Below, piece after piece: positions 59,439-64,000 of a stretch of DNA of 64,000 nt. The position numbers and the translations under genes were made by a program. The notes below the pieces were generated by a model. That model was not told the origin of the DNA. It saw only the letters and a list, made by a program, of their open reading frames with translations, and ran no database searches. The stretch lies in the NCBI GenBank assembly GCA_963797175.1, contig CAWCOL010000009.1, positions 1,550,001-1,614,000 on the forward strand. Reading direction: 5' to 3'. The DNA is from DATLLN01 sp963797175. GTDB lineage: Bacteria > Actinomycetota > Thermoleophilia > Gaiellales > JAICJC01. The stretch's first letter is position 1. The number at the start of each line of letters is the position of its first letter.

Positions 59439-60859
59439 CTACGTTTCGCGGCCCTCCGCGCGTCCCGAGTCAACGACCAGCAGCGTCTCCAGCGTGGGAT
59501 CGCTGCAGTAGGCGATGCGGCTGCCCGCCGCGGCCTCGGCGCGGAGCGCCGCCATGATCTCGGCCGTCACCCGCTCGCCGGGCGCCAGCGCCGGGATGCC
59601 CGGCGGGTAGGGCGCAGCCGTCTCGGCGGCGACCTCGCCGATCGCGCGCTCCCAGCCGACCCTCCTGCGCGGGGCGAAGTAGGCGTCGCGCGGCGCCAGC
59701 ACCGTCTCGGCCTCGAGCGACCAGACGGTGGACGCGGCCATCGGCCGCGGCGCGCCGCGGCGGCGGGCGACCGACTCGATCACGCCGTCGACCAGCACGC
59801 CCAGCGAGGCGTCGGTGTCGGCCAGCGTGACGATGGGGACGAGCGTGTCGCGGTCGGCCATCTCGAAGCGCACGCCGCGTTCGAGCAGGTCGTTCTCGAC
59901 GACGAAGCCGTCGGCGCCGGTGCCGGCCAGGCGCGAGCACGAGCTTGGTCGGGTCGGACGCCTCGACCACGCCCAGTCCCTCGACCGCGCGCAGCCGCTC
60001 GCGGGCGTCGGCCACGATCGCGATCGTCCGGCCCAGCAGCTCCTCGCCGCGGTCCTCGACCAGCGCGCGGGCGCGGTCGGAGGAGGCGAGGATGGCGGCG
60101 CTGGGGCTGGTCGTGTGCAGCAGCTCGAAGCTCTCGTCCAGCCGGGCGAGGTCGATCCGCTCGCCGCGGGCGAGGATGATCGAGCCCTGCGTGAAGGCGG
60201 TCAGGTTCTTGTGGGTGGAGGTGACCATGCCGTCCGCACCGCGCGCCAGGGCATGCGGCGGCAGCGCGGGGTGGAAGCCGAGGTGCGCGCCCCACGCCTG
60301 GTCGACGATCAGCGGCACGCCGGCGTCGCCGGTCGAGCGCGGCGATCGCCTCCAGGTCGGAGAGCATGCCGACGTAGCTCGGCTCGACCAGGAAGACCGC
60401 CCGCGCGTCGGGTGCCGAGCGCGAGCGCCGCGGCCACCGTGGCCGGCGCGACGCCCGCGGCGAGGCCGGTGGCCGCGTCGATCTCGGGCCGCACCCACAC
60501 CGGCTCCAGGCCGGCCAGCACGAGGCCGGCGAACAGCGACTTGTGCAGCGTGCGGGCGACCGATCACGCGGTCGCCCGGCCGGCCGACGGCCAGCGCGAA
60601 CGCCTGGTTGCCGTGCGTCGAGCCGGCCGACCGAGAACCGGCACAGGTCGGCGCCCCACAGCGCCGCCGCCAGCCGCTCGGCCTGGCCCAGCACGTCGCC
60701 GGTCAGGCGCGAGTCCTCGGCCCCGGACACGAGCGGCAGGTCGAGGGCGAGCAGCGCGTCCGCCAGCTCGGGCGAGCGCTTGTGGCCGGGCACGGTGAAC
60801 GTCGTGCCGGGGTCCGCCAGGAAGCGGTCGACGGCGTCTGCGAGCGGTCGCTCCGACAT
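59439..60859 (-). CDS. Orn/Lys/Arg decarboxylase-family PLP enzyme, frameshifted
   Basis: About 460 residues. ADAVDRFLADPGTTFTVPGHKRSPELADALLALDLPLVSGAEDSRLTGDVLGQAERLAA is the family N-terminus (FxxPGHK). LIVDQAWGAHLGFHPALPPHALARGADGMVTSTHKNLTAFTQGSIIL has Asp for PLP and the PLP lysine in STHKN. TPSKLVLxxxGTGADGFVVENDLLERGVRFEMAD and YPPGIPALAPGERVTAEIM close the fold. Shifts near 60635, 60590-60570, 60480, 60410, 60330 and 59930. The substrate is not predictable (ornithine, lysine or arginine). It starts 8 bases after the saccharopine-dehydrogenase-like gene on the same strand. Confidence 0.88.
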
Positions 60860-60867
60860 CGTCGGCG

Positions 60868-62116
60868 CTAGTCGGTGGGGGCGGACTCGGCCCACGGCGA
60901 GCCCGCGCCGGGCCGCGTGCGGATGCCCCACGGCGCGTCGTAGGCGGGCAGCAGGTCGAGGAACGGCTGTCGCCGGCATCGCCTCCGGCCCCAGCACGCC
61001 GGTGCCCGACCAGGCGCCGGAGTGCAGCAGCTCGAGCGCGATCACGGGGTTGTACGCGGTCTGCCAGACCACGCACTGGTGGCCCCACTCGCGCATGCAG
61101 TGCTCGTTGTCGGCCACCTGGTACAGGTATGCCTCGAGCGGCTCGCCGTCCTTTCCCGCGCCGCGCACCCAGGTGCCGGCGCAGGTCTTGCCGCTCATCA
61201 GCGGGCCGAGCCTGGCCGGGTCGGGCGTGCAGGCCGCGACGACGTCGCGCGGCGAGACCTCGGCGCCGCGCACCCGCACCGGGTCGGTGCGGTCGAGGCC
61301 GATCGTGTGCAGCACCTGGAGGATGTTGATGAACTCGTCGCCCAACCCGTACTTGAAGGTGACGCGGTCGCAGTCCACCCAGCGGGGGACGAGCAGCACC
61401 TCCTCGTGCTCGACGTTGACGCACTCCACCGGCCCGATCCCCTCAGGAAAGTCGAACGTTTCCGGCTCGGAAAACGGCGGCGTCGTGAACCAGCCGCGCT
61501 CGCGCTCCCAGATCACGGGCGGGTTGAGGCACTCCTCGATGGTCGTCCAGATCGAGAAGCTGGGCGCGAACGCGTACCCCTCGACCTCCAGGTTGGCGCC
61601 GTCGCGGACGCCGACCTCGTCGATCCGCGAGAACAGCTCGTCCGCCGCGTGGCGGGCGAACACGTCGGCCAGCCCCGGCTCGACGCCGATCCCGACCAGC
61701 GCCAGCTGGTCCCGCGACTCCCAGCTGTGGGCGTCCTGGAACTGGACGTCGCCCAGCTTGACACCGACCTCCTCATGGGGCCGCTGCGGGTGCGGACTGG
61801 ACAGCGTCATCGCCATGTCCAGGTAGGTGACGCCGCGCTCGCCGGCGGCGAAGAAGATCGGCTCATTGAACCGCGGGTCGCAGGCGTTGACGACGACGTC
61901 CGCGCGCGACTCGGCGATCAGCTGCTCGACGGCGGCCTGGTCGGAGGCGTCGCCGCCGACGCCGCTGAACCGGCCGTCGTCCGTTGCCGCCGCGGCCGAC
62001 GCCGCCCGCTCGGGGTCGATGTCGGCCATCACCATCGCGTCGAAGAAGTCGCGGCGGGCGGCGATCGACGCGATTGCGGCGCCCACGCCGCCGGCTCCCA
62101 GCACCAGGATCCTCAT
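60868..62116 (-). CDS. Saccharopine dehydrogenase-family protein, one frameshift
   Basis: About 415 residues. MRILVLGAGGVGAAIASIAARRDFFDAMVMADIDPERA is a Rossmann fold; DVVVNACDPRFNEPIFFAAGERGVTYLDMAM, GVEPGLADVFARHAADELF and GMWTWVRG-like GTWVRGAGKDGEPLEAYLYQVADNEHCMREWGHQCVVWQTAYNPVIALELL are the saccharopine/carboxyspermidine dehydrogenase pattern. A shift near 60970 separates MPATA from FLDLLPAYDAPWGIRTRPGAGSPW. With the neighbouring amino acid decarboxylase it may form carboxyspermidine-type polyamines, but the matching decarboxylase (NspC fold) is not in the window. Confidence 0.87.
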
Positions 62117-62147
62117 CGGTGCGACGCTATCACGCCGCGCGAGGCGC

Positions 62148-62660
62148 TCAGCCGCCCGCGCTCTCCTGCGCCCGCACCATCCACAGCTGCTTCTCGAGCA
62201 CCTGCACGGCCGCGATCACCAGGTCCTGGCTGGCCGGGTCGAGCTCGCCCAGCTTGTCCATCGCGTCGCGTGCCCGGTCGATCGCGATCGCCAGCCGCTC
62301 GACCAGCAGCTCGATCGCGCGCTCGTCGGCGATCGGGCCGGTCGGCAGCGCGTCGAACGGCGTCGCGTCGGCGATCGTGCCGACCCGGCCGTCCACGAAC
62401 ACGCCCAGCTGCACGGCGCGCTCGGCCATCACGTCGGCCTGCTCGCGCACCTCGTCGGTGATCTCGTCGAGGTGCAGGTGCAGCGCGCGGAACCGCGGGC
62501 CGACCAGGTTCCAGTGCAGCTGCTTGGTCACCAGCGACAGGTCGGTGAGATCCACCAGCGTGCGCTGGAGCAGTTCGCCGGCCTCGGCGACGGTGCTGCC
62601 GCCGAGCGTGGGGTGGGCGTGGGCAGATGCAAGTGTCTCGGTCTGCGTGCGCGTTGCCAT
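62148..62660 (-). CDS. dps: Dps-family DNA-binding ferritin-like protein
   Basis: 170 residues. Protects DNA by storing iron and removing peroxide. LVTKQLHWNLVGPRFRALHLHLDEITDEVREQADVMAERAVQLG contains the ferroxidase residues (His in QLHWN, Asp/Glu in HLDE...DxxAER). The N-terminal tail (ATRTQTETLASAHAHPTLGGS) is flexible as in other Dps. GAGGAGCTGACGCA precedes the ATG. It starts 14 bases after a 49-residue protein gene that carries the only promoter-like sequence, so the two are co-transcribed. Confidence 0.95.
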   Translation of the reverse strand: MATRTQTETLASAHAHPTLGGSTVAEAGELLQRTLVDLTDLSLVTKQLHWNLVGPRFRALHLHLDEITDEVREQADVMAERAVQLGVFVDGRVGTIADATPFDALPTGPIADERAIELLVERLAIAIDRARDAMDKLGELDPASQDLVIAAVQVLEKQLWMVRAQESAGG

Positions 62661-62674
62661 TGCGTCAGCTCCTC

Positions 62675-62824
62675 TTAGGAATCTCGTGGGGGCGGTGCGG
62701 GTGGGGGCGGCGTGATCGAGCCGTTGCCGGGCGGGTCGCTGGCCGGGAAGCTCTCCTCGAGCTCCTCGTCCAGCTTCTCCTCCTGGTGCGAGCGCTCGTC
62801 CCCCGGCGGCGTCTCTGCGGACAT
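62675..62824 (-). CDS. 49-residue acidic protein with ESFPASDPP motif, upstream of dps
   Basis: Reads MSAETPPGDERSHQEEK, LDEELEESFPASDPPGNGS, then a proline-rich end (PPPPAPPPRDS). The LDExLEESFPASDPP motif is a recurrent signature of very small actinobacterial and other bacterial proteins of unknown function. The ATG has TAGCCT 6 bases upstream (62836-62831), so it is a leaderless gene. The TAA is followed by the ribosome binding site of dps. Confidence 0.75.
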   Translation of the reverse strand: MSAETPPGDERSHQEEKLDEELEESFPASDPPGNGSITPPPPAPPPRDS

Positions 62825-62830
62825 ACCCGC

Positions 62831-62836
62831 AGGCTA
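62831..62836 (-). promoter_or_regulatory. Putative -10 (TAGCCT) of the small gene-dps unit
   Basis: On the minus strand TAGCCT ends 6 bases before ATG 62824 and abuts the stop codon of the ABC permease gene. Confidence 0.5.
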
Positions 62837-63715
62837 CTACTCGATGCGCTCGAACTGGAGGATGGCGGCGGTCAGCATGATCAGCCCCATCCCCGCGACG
62901 ATCGCGAGCTCGAGACCGGTGCGGACGTGCCAGCCCCACCAGGTGACGCCGGGATCGAGCGTGTGCCGGGTCGCCGCCGGGATGTCGAGCCGGTCGAAGA
63001 CGGCGCGCCGCATCGGGTCGACCGCGTAGGTGATCGGGTCGAGCCGGGTCAGCACGGCCAGCCAGCCGGGGATCCCGGCCAGCGGGAACATCGCGCCGGA
63101 GAGGAAGAGCAGCGGGAAGATCGCCAGCTGGATCACGGCCATGAAGGACTGCCACTGCGTGATCCGGGCAGCCATCATCACGCCGAAGCAGACCAGGGCG
63201 AAGCTGAGCAGCGCCAGCTCGCAGATCAGCGTCAGCAGCATCACCGGGTTGTACGGGACGCCCACCAGCCCGGCGAAGAGCAGGATCAGCGAGCCCTGGA
63301 ACGTGGCGACCGTCGCCCCGCCCAGGCACTTGCCGATCACGATCGAGCTGCGCCGGATCGGTGCCACCATCATCTCGCGGAGAAAGCCGAACTCGCGGTC
63401 GAAGACGATCGAGCCGGCCGTGAAGAACGACGGCATCAGCACCGCCAGGGCCAGCACTCCGGGGAACATGAACGTGCGGAAGCTGATGCCCGCGGCGCCG
63501 GCGCGGGTCAGCGCCGAGAGGCCGGTGCCCAGCACGAACAGATAGAGGATCGGCTGCACCAGCGCGACCACGATCCGCACGCGGTTGCGCGAGAACGCGA
63601 TCAGCTCGCGCTGCCAGACGACCCGCACGGCGCGCATGTCGTGGCGCAGGCCGACCGGGGCGAGGCGGACGGTCAGCGGCGCCTCGGGGGTGGTGGTGCT
63701 GGTGGTCGCCGCCAT
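62837..63715 (-). CDS. ABC-2 type transporter permease
   Basis: 292 residues with six helices of the ABC-2/DrrB pattern. VRVVWQRELIAFSRNRVRIVVALVQPILYLFVLGTGLSAL is the start; FMFPGVLALAVLMPSFFTAGSIVFDREFGFLREMMVAPIRRSSIVIGK is the coupling EAA-like loop; FPLLFLSGAMFPLAGIPGWLAVLTRLDPITYAVDPMRR is the family C-terminal block. Forms an exporter with the ATPase encoded just upstream on the same strand. Substrate unknown (often lipids or drugs). Confidence 0.93.
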   Translation of the reverse strand: MAATTSTTTPEAPLTVRLAPVGLRHDMRAVRVVWQRELIAFSRNRVRIVVALVQPILYLFVLGTGLSALTRAGAAGISFRTFMFPGVLALAVLMPSFFTAGSIVFDREFGFLREMMVAPIRRSSIVIGKCLGGATVATFQGSLILLFAGLVGVPYNPVMLLTLICELALLSFALVCFGVMMAARITQWQSFMAVIQLAIFPLLFLSGAMFPLAGIPGWLAVLTRLDPITYAVDPMRRAVFDRLDIPAATRHTLDPGVTWWGWHVRTGLELAIVAGMGLIMLTAAILQFERIE

Positions 63716-63717
63716 CG

Positions 63718-64000
63718 CTACCGCCGCGTCCGCATCATCTGGCGGGCGAGGTCGGCGCCGCCGGACTCGGCGTCGCGGATGGTGCGCCCGGTCCAGCGCA
63801 TGAAGACATCGTCGAGCGAGGGCCGCGAGACGCTGATCGAGCGGATCGGCACGCCCAGCTCGGCGAACAGCCGGGGCACGAACCGCTCCGCCTCGGCGAC
63901 GTGGAACGTGACCTCGTCGTCGCGCACCGCGGCCTCGAGCTGGAAGCGGTCGCGCAGCGACTCGATCGCCGCGCGGTCGTCCTCGGTGGTGATCCGCACC
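63718..64000 (-). CDS. ABC transporter ATP-binding protein, C-terminal part only (cut by window edge)
   Basis: Only the last 93 or so residues are present: TTEDDRAAIESLRDRFQLEAAVRDDEVTFHVAEAERFVPRLFAELGVPIRSISVSRPSLDDVFMRWTGR. The VSRPSLDDVFxxxTGR end is the DrrA-type DUF4162 extension following an ABC ATPase domain. The Walker motifs are outside the window. Its TAG is 2 bases before the permease ATG, so the two are translated together. Confidence 0.9.
   Translation of the reverse strand, partial: VRITTEDDRAAIESLRDRFQLEAAVRDDEVTFHVAEAERFVPRLFAELGVPIRSISVSRPSLDDVFMRWTGRTIRDAESGGADLARQMMRTRR

Overview
The window is uniformly GC-rich DNA, densely packed with genes, with GTG/ATG starts, 1-4 base start/stop overlaps and many apparently leaderless promoters. 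It codes for futalosine-route menaquinone enzymes, a split cytochrome b with a subunit IV-cytochrome c fusion, and cell-surface glycan genes without lipid A genes. Together these suggest an uncultured actinobacterium, most likely of the deep class Thermoleophilia (inference; no rRNA or marker tree is available here). No tRNA, rRNA, CRISPR array, prophage or transposase gene was seen.

Layout: 0-5.9 kb holds an M23-like protein, an AI-2E transporter, an XRE-TPR regulator divergent from hemB, then hemL and a small prenyl-synthase-like protein. 5.9-6.3 kb is intergenic repeat DNA. 6.3-10.4 kb holds an SDR, LemA, a methyltransferase, a membrane-anchored unknown and a UbiD decarboxylase. 10.5-14.9 kb is the quinone/respiration block: Rieske, cytochrome b, subunit IV-cytochrome c, UbiX, MenG/UbiE and a polyprenyl diphosphate synthase. 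An inverted second copy of the repeat follows at 15.0 kb. 15.2-23.6 kb carries a beta-lactamase-fold hydrolase and mqnE, mqnA and mqnC, with a PhoD-like phosphatase and a large membrane protein lying between mqnA and mqnC on the other strand. 24-28.3 kb has a GcvT-like protein divergent from two paralogous FAD oxidoreductases. 28.3-33.3 kb has DedA, a sugar aminotransferase, a DUF354 protein, small enzymes and a secreted protein; a LysR regulator follows. 34.5-45.5 kb is a polysaccharide region: Wzz, heptose synthesis (hddA, gmhA, gmhB), glycosyltransferases, a sugar-phosphate transferase and two O-antigen-ligase-like proteins. 45.6-53.5 kb is a sulfur block on the minus strand: two TauE proteins, sat, cysC, cysH, phosphosulfolactate synthase, a two-subunit fumarase-type hydratase and a FrdA/NadB-type flavoprotein. 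53.6-64 kb holds HIT, a VapBC-like pair, nitrilase, a sugar epimerase and glycosyltransferase, an ECF sigma factor with a membrane beta-propeller partner, a PLP decarboxylase with a saccharopine-dehydrogenase-like enzyme, a 49-residue protein plus Dps, and an ABC exporter cut by the window end.

How it fits together: mqnA/E/C, ubiD, ubiX, menG and the polyprenyl synthase can supply menaquinone to the adjacent bc-type complex. The sulfur block makes sulfite (Sat, CysC, CysH) and places phosphosulfolactate synthase, a fumarase-type hydratase and a fumarate-reductase-like flavoprotein directly upstream with no sulfite reductase. This could be an undescribed sulfonate route and is the leading functional hypothesis. 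The second leading observation is a repeat family built from 12-bp arms (5894-6112, inverted at 14954-15172, expanded at 54005-54077).

Caution: single-base frameshifts are frequent at 1-10.8 kb, 36.5-39.5 kb and 57.6-61 kb and rare elsewhere. They look like assembly errors, and affected genes are annotated as whole CDSs with the breaks described.
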